Numbered from the stretch's first letter, positions 27,779-37,682 are shown. The stretch is DNA of 64,000 nt from UBA11740 sp049273695 (GCA_049273695.1 JBASRE010000042.1:386471-450470); one strand, 5' to 3'. Notes: generated by a model from the letters alone, not told the origin. A program made the numbers and translations.

Positions 27779-30700
27779 ATGCACCACTGTACTCTCCGAA
27801 ACCGTTCGCTAATTGCCGCCATCGCCCTTTTTTTGATCGCCCTAACTGCGCCAACTGTCTTTGCGCAAGAACGTGGACCGTCGCCGGTCCCGCCAGCGAC
27901 CCCATCGCCCAGCCCGGCGCCGGAACCCTCGCGTGGGCCAGATCAACCCGCGGGTGAAGACGAAGGCCGTCCACGCGATCCGATGTCCATCGCGACTTTT
28001 AATGGATTACGTTTTCGGTCTATCGGGCCCGCGTTCACTTCCGGGCGGGTAATTGGAATTGCGGTCGATCCAAATAATTCGGCGAAATATTACGTGGCTG
28101 CCGCATCGGGCGGCGTCTGGAAGACAGTTAACAATGGTACGACCTGGACGCCGGTATTCGACCGCGAGGGTTCGTACTCGATTGGCGCGATAATTCTCGA
28201 CCCGAAGAATCCGCTGACGGTCTGGGTCGGCACCGGCGAGAACAACAGCCAGCGCAGTGTCTCTTACGGAAACGGGTTGTATCGTTCAGACGACGGCGGA
28301 CGATCCTGGAGAAATGTTGGTCTGAAGGCATCTGAGCACATCGGGAAAATCGTCATCGACCCAAAGGATTCCAACATCGTTTACGTCGCCGCGCAGGGAC
28401 CGCTGTGGGGGCCGGGCGGCGATCGAGGACTCTACAAAACCACCGACGGCGGCAAGAGCTGGAAACAGATTCTCAAGATCAGCGAGCACACCGGCGTCAC
28501 CGACGTCGTAATCGATCCGAACAATCCGGAAACGATTTATGCAGCTTCGTATCAACGGCGCCGTCATATGTGGACGCTGATCAACGGTGGGCCGGAAAGC
28601 GCAATTCACAAATCAACTGATGGCGGCGCGACCTGGACGCGTCTGCGGGCCGGCCTACCGACCATCGATATGGGCCGGATCGGGTTGGCCATCTCGCCGG
28701 TCGACTCAAACGTAATCTATGCGACTGTGGAATCAACTGATCGCCGCGGAGGTATCTTTCGTTCGAGCGACCGCGGCGGCAGTTGGGAAAGGCGCAACGA
28801 GTTTGATACCACCGCGATGTACTACGGAAAGATTTTCGCCGATCCAAAGGACGTCGATCGCGTCTACGTAATGAACGTTTTCTTGATGGTCTCAGATGAT
28901 GGTGGCCGGACGTTGCGCCGGCTCGGCGAGCGGTCCAAGCACGTCGATAATCATGTTATCTGGATCAACCCGGCCAATACCGATCATTATTTAGTGGGAT
29001 GCGACGGCGGCGTCTATGAGAGTTATGACCGCGGCGCCTTCTGGCATTTCAAAAGTAACCTGCCAATCACCCAGTTCTACGACATCACCACAGACAATGC
29101 GACTCCTTTTTATAACGTCTATGGCGGTACGCAGGACAATTACAGTTTCGGCGGGCCATCGCGAACGCGCAGTGCTTCCGGCATCGTGAATTCCGACTGG
29201 ATTGTGACTCAGGGCGGCGATGGTTTTCGCAGTCAGGTCGATCCGGAAGATCCGAATACGGTTTATTCTGAGAGTCAAAACGGCGGATTGATACGCTTCG
29301 ACAAACGCACCGGCGAGCGCGTCGGCATTCAACCGCAGGAAGGCCGCAACGACGATCCGCTGCGTTGGAACTGGGACTCGCCCTTCATCATCAGTCCGCA
29401 TTCGCACACGCGTCTCTATTTTGCCGCCGACAAACTGTTTCGCAGCGACGACCGGGGCGACACCTGGAAGTTAATCAGCGGCCAATTGTCGCGCAATCTC
29501 GATCGCGACAAGCTGCCGGTCATGGGGAAAGTGTGGAGCATGGACGCCGTCGCGAAGAATGCTTCAACCGCTCACTTTGGGAACGCTTCGGCGCTCGCTG
29601 AATCGCCCAAAAAGGACGGTCTGATCTATGTCGGTACGGACGACGGACTGGTCCAGATAACGGAAGATGGTGGCCGGAACTGGCGCAAGGTTGAAAAGAT
29701 TGGCGACGTGCCGGAACTCGCTTACGTGAGCCGCATCATCACTTCAGTTCACGACGCGAACACCGTCTACGTCGCTTATGAAAACCATCAGAACGCTGAC
29801 TTCAAGCCATATCTTTTCAAAAGCATTGATGCGGGCCGGACCTGGACTTCGATCAAGGGTAACTTGCCGGCGAGTTGGCCGGTTTGGGGAATCGCTGAGG
29901 ACCATGTGAATCCAAATTTACTTTTTGCCGGAACTGAGTTCGGTCTTTTCTTTACCGTGGACGGCGGCCAGAAGTGGATTCAGCTACGCGGCGGCCTGCC
30001 CACAATTCAGGTGCGCGACATTGTGATTCAGCGGCGCGAAAACGATTTGGTGCTGGGAACTTTCGGCCGAGGCATCTACATCCTTGATAACTACACGCCG
30101 CTCCGTTCGATAACGCCTGAGATGTTGAAGAACGACGCGCTGTTTCCAGTTGAGGACGCGTTGATGTACATCCAGTCGCAACCGCTCGGCGGCCGCGGCA
30201 AGAGTTTTCAGGGCGAATCGTTCTACACGGCTGACAATCCGCCTTTCGGCGCAACGTTTACCTATTACTTAAAAGAAGAATTAAAGACAAAGAAAGCGAA
30301 GCGTCAGGAGGCCGAGCGCGCAGCGACCCGCAGTGGCGCGGCGATAACTTTGCCGAGCCGTGCCGAGCTAAGCGCTGAAGAAGAAGAAGAGCCGCCCGCG
30401 ATCATCTTTACGATTACAGATTCATCCGGTCGCGTAGTTCGTCGTGTGACCGGGCCAGTCACCGCCGGAGTCCAGCGGGTGACGTGGGATTTGCGCTATC
30501 CGGCCGCGAACCTGCCGCCGCCGCCCAATCCTGAATCGGAAGATCCTTTTGCCGATCCGCCCGGCGGGCCCCTGGTGATGCCTGGCGCGTACAAAGTATC
30601 AGTCTCGAAGCGGGTGAACAGCGTCACCACTTCGATGGGCGAACCGCAGACGTTCCAGGTTGCGGTAGAAGGTCAGGAGCGCATGTCGCAGGCTGACCGC

Positions 30701-31174
30701 GCTGCTCTGGTTGAATTTCAAACGAAAGTCGCCCGGCTGCAACGCGCGGTTCAGGGCGCGCTCGACGCCGCGAATGCCTTGACCCCGCGCCTCGCCGCAA
30801 TTCGACGCGCGTTGTTGGAAACTCCGAACGCTCCGGCGACTCTGCTGGACGAAGCCGCGCAGCTGGAGAAACGGAAGAACGACATTCTTCGGGCTCTGCG
30901 TGGCGATCAGGCCTTGCGTGCGCGCAACATAAACTTGCCCCCCTCGATTAGCCAGCGGGTGAACAGCATCGTCGTCGGCCAGCGGCTGTCGACTCAGCGG
31001 CCGACGCAAACTCATTTCGATCAATACGCCGCCGCCGCCGCTGAGTTTGAAGGAACGCTGACGCGACTACGTCAATTGATCGAATCCGATCTTCAGAGGC
31101 TGGAAAAGCAAATGGAAGCCGCGGGCGCTCCCTGGACGCCGGGGCGGATTCCCGAGTGGAAGGATCAACCATAG
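27779..31174 (+). CDS. Secreted sortilin (VPS10)/Asp-box beta-propeller protein, 1131 aa
   Basis: The protein has a signal peptide ending near VFAQ, then a Pro/Ser-rich linker (about 30-60). A ten-bladed-type propeller follows with many Asp-box motifs (SDDGGRSWRN, TTDGGKSWKQ, STDGGATWTR, SSDRGGSWER). A C-terminal region of about 830-1130 is beta-rich and then helical. Such proteins are numerous in Acidobacteriota. They resemble the sortilin fold and BNR glycosidase repeats, but no catalytic glycosidase residues stand out. A role in binding peptides or glycans outside the cell is inferred. It is a distant paralogue of the protein at 39817-42867. Confidence 0.88.
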   Translation: MHHCTLRNRSLIAAIALFLIALTAPTVFAQERGPSPVPPATPSPSPAPEPSRGPDQPAGEDEGRPRDPMSIATFNGLRFRSIGPAFTSGRVIGIAVDPNNSAKYYVAAASGGVWKTVNNGTTWTPVFDREGSYSIGAIILDPKNPLTVWVGTGENNSQRSVSYGNGLYRSDDGGRSWRNVGLKASEHIGKIVIDPKDSNIVYVAAQGPLWGPGGDRGLYKTTDGGKSWKQILKISEHTGVTDVVIDPNNPETIYAASYQRRRHMWTLINGGPESAIHKSTDGGATWTRLRAGLPTIDMGRIGLAISPVDSNVIYATVESTDRRGGIFRSSDRGGSWERRNEFDTTAMYYGKIFADPKDVDRVYVMNVFLMVSDDGGRTLRRLGERSKHVDNHVIWINPANTDHYLVGCDGGVYESYDRGAFWHFKSNLPITQFYDITTDNATPFYNVYGGTQDNYSFGGPSRTRSASGIVNSDWIVTQGGDGFRSQVDPEDPNTVYSESQNGGLIRFDKRTGERVGIQPQEGRNDDPLRWNWDSPFIISPHSHTRLYFAADKLFRSDDRGDTWKLISGQLSRNLDRDKLPVMGKVWSMDAVAKNASTAHFGNASALAESPKKDGLIYVGTDDGLVQITEDGGRNWRKVEKIGDVPELAYVSRIITSVHDANTVYVAYENHQNADFKPYLFKSIDAGRTWTSIKGNLPASWPVWGIAEDHVNPNLLFAGTEFGLFFTVDGGQKWIQLRGGLPTIQVRDIVIQRRENDLVLGTFGRGIYILDNYTPLRSITPEMLKNDALFPVEDALMYIQSQPLGGRGKSFQGESFYTADNPPFGATFTYYLKEELKTKKAKRQEAERAATRSGAAITLPSRAELSAEEEEEPPAIIFTITDSSGRVVRRVTGPVTAGVQRVTWDLRYPAANLPPPPNPESEDPFADPPGGPLVMPGAYKVSVSKRVNSVTTSMGEPQTFQVAVEGQERMSQADRAALVEFQTKVARLQRAVQGALDAANALTPRLAAIRRALLETPNAPATLLDEAAQLEKRKNDILRALRGDQALRARNINLPPSISQRVNSIVVGQRLSTQRPTQTHFDQYAAAAAEFEGTLTRLRQLIESDLQRLEKQMEAAGAPWTPGRIPEWKDQP

Positions 31175-31200
31175 TTAAAGATGCGCTTATGATTTGAGTA

Positions 31201-31474
31201 GCTTTGCTTCAAAAGTCTGAAAGTTCATGGTCTGAAGGTTCCGCCTGTCATTCACACCGGGCTTCAGCCCGGTGAGCCACCGCCGCTAAGGTAAAAGGAA
31301 CCGTTTCAACGGTTTCTCTAGGTGCAGACGTAACTGGATCATGATCAGCTCTCGGTTCGTTGAGAAGTGGAAACCGTTAAAACGGTTTCACGGATCTCTC
31401 CCTGCCAAAGATCACCGGGCTGAAGCCCGGTGTGAATGAGAGGCTTGGAACTCTCTGACTTTTGAGGCAAAGCC
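31201..31474 (+). repeat. Palindromic MITE-like element family A, copy 3
   Basis: The 274-bp copy is in the same orientation as copy 1, with the termini GCTTTGCTTCAAAAGTC and GACTTTTGAGGCAAAGC. It begins 26 bp after the stop of the sortilin-type gene and ends 113 bp before the next start. Confidence 0.9.
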
Positions 31475-31586
31475 GATTTGAGTTAGATCAGCACTACCTC
31501 GGCTAAGCGCTGTTCTTACTTCGACGAAAAACTCATACGCGGTATTCGTGAAGCGACTGAATTTGCGAAAGACAAGGAGAACTAAG

Positions 31587-32942
31587 ATGAAGAGCGTTCC
31601 GAAAGCCATCCCGGCCTCACTTCTATTGATTCTTGCGTCTGCATGGGTTCTCGCGCAGGCGCCGCAGCTGGGGCATTGGCCGCAGTGGCGGGGACCGTTC
31701 TTCAACGGCATGGCGCGCGGTGATGCGCCAACGACCTGGAGCGACACCAGCAACATCAAATGGAAAACGGAAATCCCCGGGAAAGGCCACTCGACGCCGG
31801 TAGTGTGGGGCGATCGAATATTTCTCACCACTGCGATTCCCACCGGCAAGCCGGCGGCCCCCGCGCCGACTCCAGCGCCAGAGGTGCAAGGTGAAGGACG
31901 ACGCGGTCGTGGCGCCGGCGGCGACACTGCGCCTCAGCCGGAGCAACGATTCGAGGTGCTCTGCCTGGATCGCAAAACTGGAAAAATCCTGTGGCAAAAA
32001 ACCGCCAAAGTTGCCGCTCCACACGAGGGCTATCACCGCGTGTATGGGAGCTTCGCTTCGAACTCACCGGTCACGGACGGCAAGCATGTCTACGCGTTTT
32101 TTGGATCGCGGGGTCTCTATGCTTACGACTTCAGCGGAAAGCTGGTCTGGCAGAAAGACTTCGGCGTGCAGATGAAAATCAAGTTGGGTTTTGGCGAAGG
32201 AACTGCGCCGCTGCTCGACGGAAATAATCTCTTTCTGGTTTTCGATCACGAAGCCGGGTCGTTCATGGTGGCCGTGGACAAACGAAACGGGAAAGAACTG
32301 TGGCGCGTGACGCGGGACGAACTCACTTCCTGGAGCACGCCGCTGGCAATCGAGCACGCGGGCCGCCGCCAGGTGATCGTGGCGGCGACCAAGAAAGTTC
32401 GCAGTTACGATCCTGAAAGCGGCAAAGTGATTTGGGAGGCCGGCGGCCTGGGCGGGAATGTGGTTCCGATGCCTGTATATCAGAATGGAATTCTTTACGT
32501 GATGAGTGGATTTCGCGATCCGCGCTTGATGGCCATTAAATTAGGCAAGGAAGGCGACCTCACGGGCACCGACTCAGTCCTCTGGAGTCACACGCGCGGG
32601 CTGGCGTATACGACGTCGCCGGTGTTGCATGACAACAAACTCTTCTTCGTGACCGACAACGGGTTGATCAGCGCTTACAACGCAACCACTGGCGAAGCAT
32701 TCTTTGCGCAAGCGCGTCTGCCAAAGGCCTACAACTTCAAAGCTTCGCCGGTCGGCGCCAACGGCAAGCTGTACCTGGCGACGGAAGATGGCGATGTGGT
32801 CGTGCTCAGAATAGGCGAGAAGCCGGAAGTAATTGCCACCAATACACTCTCAGACCAGGTGTTCATCGCCTCGCCGGTAATCGCCGGAGGCGACCTGTTT
32901 CTGCGGAGCCAAAACACACTGTTCTGTATCAGCGGAAAGTAG
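31587..32942 (+). CDS. Exported PQQ-like beta-propeller protein (paralogue 3)
   Basis: The protein is 451 aa from ATG 31587, chosen because AAGGAG lies just upstream. A longer GTG start at 31548 adds a charged stretch before the signal. The signal ends near VLAQ, then WPQWRGPFFNG and IPGKGHSTPVV match the other two paralogues. An inserted Pro/Gly-rich loop (APTPAPEVQGEGRRGRGAGG) separates the first blades. Blade motifs include DRKTGKILW, DKRNGKELW and DPESGKVIW. It is probably an envelope-located binding or assembly factor. Confidence 0.86.
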   Translation: MKSVPKAIPASLLLILASAWVLAQAPQLGHWPQWRGPFFNGMARGDAPTTWSDTSNIKWKTEIPGKGHSTPVVWGDRIFLTTAIPTGKPAAPAPTPAPEVQGEGRRGRGAGGDTAPQPEQRFEVLCLDRKTGKILWQKTAKVAAPHEGYHRVYGSFASNSPVTDGKHVYAFFGSRGLYAYDFSGKLVWQKDFGVQMKIKLGFGEGTAPLLDGNNLFLVFDHEAGSFMVAVDKRNGKELWRVTRDELTSWSTPLAIEHAGRRQVIVAATKKVRSYDPESGKVIWEAGGLGGNVVPMPVYQNGILYVMSGFRDPRLMAIKLGKEGDLTGTDSVLWSHTRGLAYTTSPVLHDNKLFFVTDNGLISAYNATTGEAFFAQARLPKAYNFKASPVGANGKLYLATEDGDVVVLRIGEKPEVIATNTLSDQVFIASPVIAGGDLFLRSQNTLFCISGK

Positions 32943-33091
32943 GTTTGTCGCAGAAATGTTTAGGAGATGAACTGAGCCTTCGCGCGACTTCAAGAAGTAC
33001 GCAATCACCCGCGGGACGTCCTCGTCAGACATTATTCTGATCAAGGATTTCCAGTAGTCCCCGACGCAACAAAAACGCAACAAATTTCTTC

Positions 33092-33120
33092 TTGCGCGGT
33101 CGCCAGATTCTGCCTATACT
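33092..33120 (+). promoter_or_regulatory. Promoter of the subtilase gene
   Basis: TTGCGC at 33092-33097 and TATACT at 33115-33120 have a 17-bp spacer. The downstream GCCCGCGCTCATTC resembles the sequence after the -10 at 27729. It implies a 5' leader of about 160 nt before ATG 33286. The rest of the 343-bp gap shows nothing recognisable. Confidence 0.55.
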
Positions 33121-33285
33121 GCCCGCGCTCATTCCCCCGAAACCTTACTAAGTTAGCCAAGCGAAGTATGTTGTTTCGTCCGGCAAATTTTTTGCTGCAT
33201 TCGCGGGAGCGGTCGTCGTGTGTCCCCGGCGCTCACTTCAACTAGCTCTCATCGGAACCAACGTCCGCAGGATAGGAGCACCTAA

Positions 33286-34473
33286 ATGAAGAAATTAGCT
33301 TTGTTGATTGTGGCAGCCCTCTTGGGCTCAGTGTTGTTGGTCTCATCGCCGGCCAGCAGCCAGGGTTGGAAAGAGAAGGTTCGGAAAAACCGAAATAAGA
33401 TCGCGAACAACTACGTCGTTGTCCTGGACGACTCGGTGATCGGCGAGCGCGGTGAGTACTCAATCGCCGGTTACATGGCAGAAGACATGGCCCGAACCTA
33501 CCGTGGGAAACTGAAGCACGTTTACAAGCACGCCATCAATGGCTTTTCGGTGGAAATGTCTGAAGCGGATGCCGAAGCCTTGGCTCAGGACTATCGCGTT
33601 CTCTTCGTCGAAGAGGACGGCGTTGTGACGGCGGACGCAACGCAAACTAATCCGCCGTGGGGTCTCGACCGAATCGATCAGCGCAATCTCCCGTTGAGCG
33701 GCACATACACTTACAACTGGACCGGTTCAGGCGTTCGCGTTTACGTCATCGACACCGGCATCCGCACCGCCCACACGCAGTTTGGCGGCCGCGCGTCGAA
33801 CGTGTTCGATGCCTTTGGTGGGAACGGCCAGGACTGCAACGGCCACGGTACGCACGTCGCTGGGACAGTCGGCGGTTCAACCTACGGCGTGGCCAAGAGC
33901 GCACTCTTGCGCGGAGTTCGGGTCCTGAATTGTTCCGGCTCAGGCTCAAATTCAGGGGTCATCGCGGGCGTTGATTGGGTCCGTCAGAATCACATTGCAC
34001 CCGCAGTGGCGAACATGAGTCTGGGCGGCGGAATCTCAAGCGCGCTCGACAATGCCGTCAACAATCTGCACAACGCGAATGTGACGATTGCCGTGGCCGC
34101 CGGTAACAACAACGGTGCGAACGCCTGCAACTTCTCGCCGGCGCGCGCTGCGAACGCCATCACCACCGGTTCCACGACCAGTTCTGATGCGCGCTCGTCT
34201 TTCTCGAACATCGGCACGTGTCTCGATATCTTCGCGCCGGGCTCGGGGATTCTTTCAGCCTGGTACACCTCGAATACGGCAACGGCGACGCTGAGCGGTA
34301 CGTCGATGGCCTCGCCGCATGTCGCGGGCGTGGCCGCGCTTTACAAGCAAGCGAATCCGTCGGCTTCGTCAACGACCATTCGCAATGCGATCGTCAACAA
34401 CGCAACTACCAACGTGATTTCAAACGCCGGGTCGGGTTCTCCGAACCGTTTGTTGTATTCACTTTTCTTCTGA
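33286..34473 (+). CDS. Secreted subtilisin-like serine protease (S8, proteinase K type)
   Basis: This 395-aa protein has a signal peptide (to about residue 25), an I9-type propeptide (NYVVVLDD through VEEDGVV, about 45-115) and a proteinase K-like catalytic domain. The triad is Asp in YVIDTGIRT, His in NGHGTHVAGT and Ser in LSGTSMASPHVAG. The oxyanion Asn is in AAGNNNG. No C-terminal domain follows, so the mature enzyme is the protease domain alone (about 28 kDa). It is probably released for protein scavenging. It has its own promoter and is convergent with the DUF4126 gene. Confidence 0.95.
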   Translation: MKKLALLIVAALLGSVLLVSSPASSQGWKEKVRKNRNKIANNYVVVLDDSVIGERGEYSIAGYMAEDMARTYRGKLKHVYKHAINGFSVEMSEADAEALAQDYRVLFVEEDGVVTADATQTNPPWGLDRIDQRNLPLSGTYTYNWTGSGVRVYVIDTGIRTAHTQFGGRASNVFDAFGGNGQDCNGHGTHVAGTVGGSTYGVAKSALLRGVRVLNCSGSGSNSGVIAGVDWVRQNHIAPAVANMSLGGGISSALDNAVNNLHNANVTIAVAAGNNNGANACNFSPARAANAITTGSTTSSDARSSFSNIGTCLDIFAPGSGILSAWYTSNTATATLSGTSMASPHVAGVAALYKQANPSASSTTIRNAIVNNATTNVISNAGSGSPNRLLYSLFF

Positions 34474-34494
34474 TAGCTACGTAAGGATGATGGG

Positions 34495-34516
34495 GGGCGG
34501 TGCGTCAACGCCGCCC
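34495..34516. terminator. Hairpin between convergent genes
   Basis: GGGCGGTGCG and CGCCGCCC form a GC-rich hairpin in the 58-bp gap between the convergent subtilase and DUF4126 genes. The downstream T tract is weak, so it may act as a bidirectional terminator or only protect the 3' end. Confidence 0.4.
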
Positions 34517-34531
34517 TCTGTCTGTCTGCAT

Positions 34532-35134
34532 TCACGCAGTTGCCGGGCGGAAAAAACTGCGAATCCTTCGGAAGACACTCCTGAAAAATTTGATCACGCG
34601 CGGCAAGAGCCAGAGCGAAACCGCCAGCCCTGCGCCAATCACAAAGAACACCAGCACCGGCAGGAACAGAGCCAGCACCACCGCGACGATCACCAGCACG
34701 TCTTCGGCGAGACTGACAACGACGTTCGAAACGGGTTCAGGACTCGTGTTAATGAGTGCGCGCGTCGCGGCTTTTGTTCCATGAGAACTCAGCGCCAATC
34801 CGCCGCCCACGAGTAAAGCGATCACCTGAACGCTGCGATCGAATTCGCCGAACGCGGTTGCGGCAATCACCGCGCCCGCGGGAATGCGGATGAACGTGTG
34901 AATCACGTCCCAGATGCTGTCGACGACCGGAACTTTGTCAGCGACGAACTCAACTACGAACATAAACAGTGCGACGCCGATTACCCACCAATTCGTCACC
35001 ACGTCGAGTTCGCCCGGCAGCTTCAAGTTCGCAAAGCGACTCAACAACCCGAGTGTCGCCACCGTGGCGTAGAGGTTGATGCCCGACACCCACGAGGCGC
35101 CCAGGCTGACTGCGAGTGTGGAAATGAAGTCCAT
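34532..35134 (-). CDS. DUF4126 membrane protein
   Basis: This 200-aa membrane protein has five or six hydrophobic segments and a basic C-terminal tail (VIKFFRSVFRRIRSFFR). The opening SLGASWVSGINLYATV and the VADKVPVVDSIWD loop fit the DUF4126 family, whose function is unknown. It is monocistronic, with repeat G upstream. Confidence 0.8.
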   Translation of the reverse strand: MDFISTLAVSLGASWVSGINLYATVATLGLLSRFANLKLPGELDVVTNWWVIGVALFMFVVEFVADKVPVVDSIWDVIHTFIRIPAGAVIAATAFGEFDRSVQVIALLVGGGLALSSHGTKAATRALINTSPEPVSNVVVSLAEDVLVIVAVVLALFLPVLVFFVIGAGLAVSLWLLPRVIKFFRSVFRRIRSFFRPATA

Positions 35135-35176
35135 CGCGATGAATTATACGCCCGTTGCTTAAGCCAGGTTCGAGCG

Positions 35177-35274
35177 TTTAGTGGACAGGATTAACACGAT
35201 TTACAAGATGGGCATAGATGGTCTTGTTTATTGTTCGTGCAAATCGTGTGAATCATGTAAATCCTGTCTAAATA
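35177..35274. repeat. Palindromic repeat family G
   Basis: The arms read GTGGACAGGATTAACACGAT and AATCATGTAAATCCTGTC, with an inner pair built on AAATCGTGTGAATC. Sequences of this design are widespread intergenic repeats in diverse bacteria. It lies in the divergent gap between the DUF4126 and DPP IV genes. Confidence 0.65.
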
Positions 35275-35297
35275 GAGTCAGAGAGGAAGACAAGGTA

Positions 35298-35366
35298 CGA
35301 CCCTGACCGGGTTCGAACAAATCAGGTGTTCACCTTTCAAGAAGCTTCCCGTCGCTTACCGGGTCG
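35298..35366 (+). other. Unassigned structured element upstream of DPP IV gene
   Basis: A 69-bp unit is closed by the exact stem CGACCC/GGGTCG. Inside are the self-complementary segments GTTCGAAC, AGGTGTTCACCT and GAAGCTTC. It ends 87 bp before ATG 35454. It could be a leader RNA, an operator region or a one-off repeat. I cannot match it to a known riboswitch. Confidence 0.35.
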
Positions 35367-35453
35367 GATAGAATCCCACTTCTTAAATCGGGATCGAAAA
35401 GTTGTGACTGAATGCGGTTATGACCGCGGGATTTTCCAGCCAGGAGGTGCGCC

Positions 35454-37682
35454 ATGACTAATCAACCTTCATATCGCCGTCGAATTCTAAACCTGCTTGT
35501 CTTGCTCTTGTGCTGTGCAGGCATCGCTCGCGCACAGACTGATAAACGCCAACTAACTATCGAATGGATTTTTGGCCCAGAGGGTCGCGCAGTGGCGGGC
35601 GTTCCTGCGACGACATGGCTCGAAGACAGCACCGTGATGATGCTCGACAATCGTCGGGCGCCGTATGAACGAACGTTTGAGAAACTGGATCCGGCTACCG
35701 GACGCAGACAGAAAGTCGTTGATGCAGGCAAGGCGTTGGCGAGTCTCAAATCAGCAGTCGCCGGCGTTGACGTCAATACGTTGCCCTGGCCGATCGCATT
35801 CGATGGCTTGGGCCGGCGCGCATTGTATGTTCTCAAAGGAGAGGTGCTTGTTCTTGAACTTGCCAGTGCACGGTTTCACCGCCTTACGAGGACTGCAACC
35901 GAAGAAACCTCAGCCAGTTTTTCCCCGAATGGTAACCGCGTCGCATACGTCCGCGACCACGATCTCTATTACTTCGATCTGAATACGAATCGCGAGACGC
36001 GGGTCACCCGGGACGGTGCAGAGACGATTCTGAACGGCACGCTTTCCTGGGTGTACTGGGAAGAAGTTTTCGGACGGCGTGACATCGGATACTGGTGGGC
36101 GCCGGACTCGAACGCGATCGCCTACCTTCAATCGGACGAGTCAAAAGTTGACCTCGCCTTTTTCACCGATATTGCACCCTTTCCCCCGCGCGTCATTCGG
36201 CAGCGCTACGCCGTAGCGGGCCGCGAAAACCCGCGCGTACGCCTCGGAATAGCTGAACTCAACAACCTGCGCACGCAGTGGATTCGCGTAACCGATAAAC
36301 CATTTGAATATATCGTCCGGGCAAAGTGGCTCCCGGATGGCCGTCGCTTAAGCGTGCAAACTATGCCGCGTCTGCAGACTGAACTGTCCCTTTATTTTGC
36401 CGATCGGAGAACGGGAGCGGCCAGGCACATTCTTACTGAGACAGATCCCGGTTGGGTCAACCTGGCTGACGACCTCTATTTCCTTAATGATGGTCAGCAC
36501 TTCCTTTGGCCATCTGAGCGCGATGGCTACATGCATCTTTACCGCTATCGAATGGACGGCACCGTTGCCAACCAGGTGACGAAAGGTCCATGGGCTTTGG
36601 CGAGTGCAGGTGGCGTGGCGTTCTGGGTGCGGCAGGCACTTGTCGGTGTCGACGAAAAAAATGGTTGGGTTTACTTCACCGCTCTCGAGCGATCGTCCAT
36701 CGAAAGACATTTATATCGCGTGCGCGTCGACGGGTCAGAATTCAGACGCCTGTCCGACGAACCCGGTACTCACCGAATATCAATGTCGCCTGACGCGCGT
36801 TACTTTCTCGATCGCTATTCAGACGTGCGCACGCTTCCTGAATTGCGTTTACATAACAACGAAGGGTCGAAGTTGAGCACCATTGCCGATCCGCGTCCGC
36901 AGCTGATCGCACCGTACGATGTTCAGTTTCCAGAGACGACCTCAATTCCCGCGGATGATGGCTTTCCGATGCCGGCGCAGATCATGAAGCCAAAGAGTTT
37001 CCGAACGGATCGCAAGTATCCAGTAATCATGTTTGTGTATGGCGGACCCGCCGCGCCGCAGGTCGCAAACGCATGGCAAGGCGACATTTTGTGGAATCAA
37101 CTGCTCCTCGACGCCGGCTATGTCGTTGTCAAAGTAGACAATCGCTCGGCCACCGCGATCAACAAACAGCTGGAGAACTCGGTCCTTAAGCGGCTCGGCG
37201 AAGCCGAAACGCCTGACCTGGTAGCCGCCGCCCGGTGGCTAAAAAAGCAGAGATGGGTTGACGACAAACGCGTAGGAGTGTGGGGTTGGAGCTACGGCGG
37301 CTATATGACTTTGAATCTACTAACTCGTTCACAGGAGTTTAAAGCCGGTATCGCCGTTGCGCCTGGTACCGACTGGCGGTATTACGACACCAAATGGACT
37401 GAGGCAGCTATGCGAACCCCGCGGGAGAATCCGGAAGGCTACCAAAGTACATCACTACTACCGCGCGCGAAGGACTTGCACGGAAATCTGCTGATCGTTT
37501 TCGGAAGCTACGACGATAATGTGCACCCAGTGAATGAAATGGCGTTTATTGATGCGCTGGTCGCCGCGGGCAAGAAGTTTGAAATGATGAACTATCCGAT
37601 GCGGAAACACGGGATCGAAGATCAAGCCGCAACCCGTCATCTGTACCGGCTGATGCTCGACTTCTGGAAAGCTAATTTGTGA
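35454..37682 (+). CDS. Secreted dipeptidyl peptidase IV-type S9 peptidase
   Basis: This 742-aa protein has a signal peptide ending near ARAQ, an N-terminal DPP IV beta-propeller (about 40-480) and a C-terminal alpha/beta hydrolase domain. The catalytic Ser is in GWSYGGYM, the Asp in YDDNVHP and the His in RKHGIED. The SWVYWEEVF segment carries the paired Glu that binds the substrate N-terminus in DPP IV. It should remove Xaa-Pro or similar dipeptides from peptides in the periplasm, complementing the neighbouring subtilase. AGGAGG lies upstream of the ATG. Confidence 0.93.
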   Translation: MTNQPSYRRRILNLLVLLLCCAGIARAQTDKRQLTIEWIFGPEGRAVAGVPATTWLEDSTVMMLDNRRAPYERTFEKLDPATGRRQKVVDAGKALASLKSAVAGVDVNTLPWPIAFDGLGRRALYVLKGEVLVLELASARFHRLTRTATEETSASFSPNGNRVAYVRDHDLYYFDLNTNRETRVTRDGAETILNGTLSWVYWEEVFGRRDIGYWWAPDSNAIAYLQSDESKVDLAFFTDIAPFPPRVIRQRYAVAGRENPRVRLGIAELNNLRTQWIRVTDKPFEYIVRAKWLPDGRRLSVQTMPRLQTELSLYFADRRTGAARHILTETDPGWVNLADDLYFLNDGQHFLWPSERDGYMHLYRYRMDGTVANQVTKGPWALASAGGVAFWVRQALVGVDEKNGWVYFTALERSSIERHLYRVRVDGSEFRRLSDEPGTHRISMSPDARYFLDRYSDVRTLPELRLHNNEGSKLSTIADPRPQLIAPYDVQFPETTSIPADDGFPMPAQIMKPKSFRTDRKYPVIMFVYGGPAAPQVANAWQGDILWNQLLLDAGYVVVKVDNRSATAINKQLENSVLKRLGEAETPDLVAAARWLKKQRWVDDKRVGVWGWSYGGYMTLNLLTRSQEFKAGIAVAPGTDWRYYDTKWTEAAMRTPRENPEGYQSTSLLPRAKDLHGNLLIVFGSYDDNVHPVNEMAFIDALVAAGKKFEMMNYPMRKHGIEDQAATRHLYRLMLDFWKANL

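Noticed and set aside
27779..31174. BNR sialidase or glycosidase
   Set aside because: Asp-boxes are structural only. The Arg triad and Tyr/Glu nucleophile of sialidases are not seen.
32850..33083. 78-aa minus-strand open frame
   Set aside because: It overlaps the end of the PQQ-like gene, has no ribosome site and shows no recognisable motif.
35290..35385. Possible SRP RNA on the minus strand (GAACCCGGTCAGG)
   Set aside because: The segment matches only one half of the conserved SRP helix 8. The GGAA tetraloop and the AGCA side are missing.
35290..35385. Possible guanidine-III riboswitch (ACCCGGTCAGG)
   Set aside because: Only an 11-nt match, without the rest of the conserved core, and the following gene is a peptidase.
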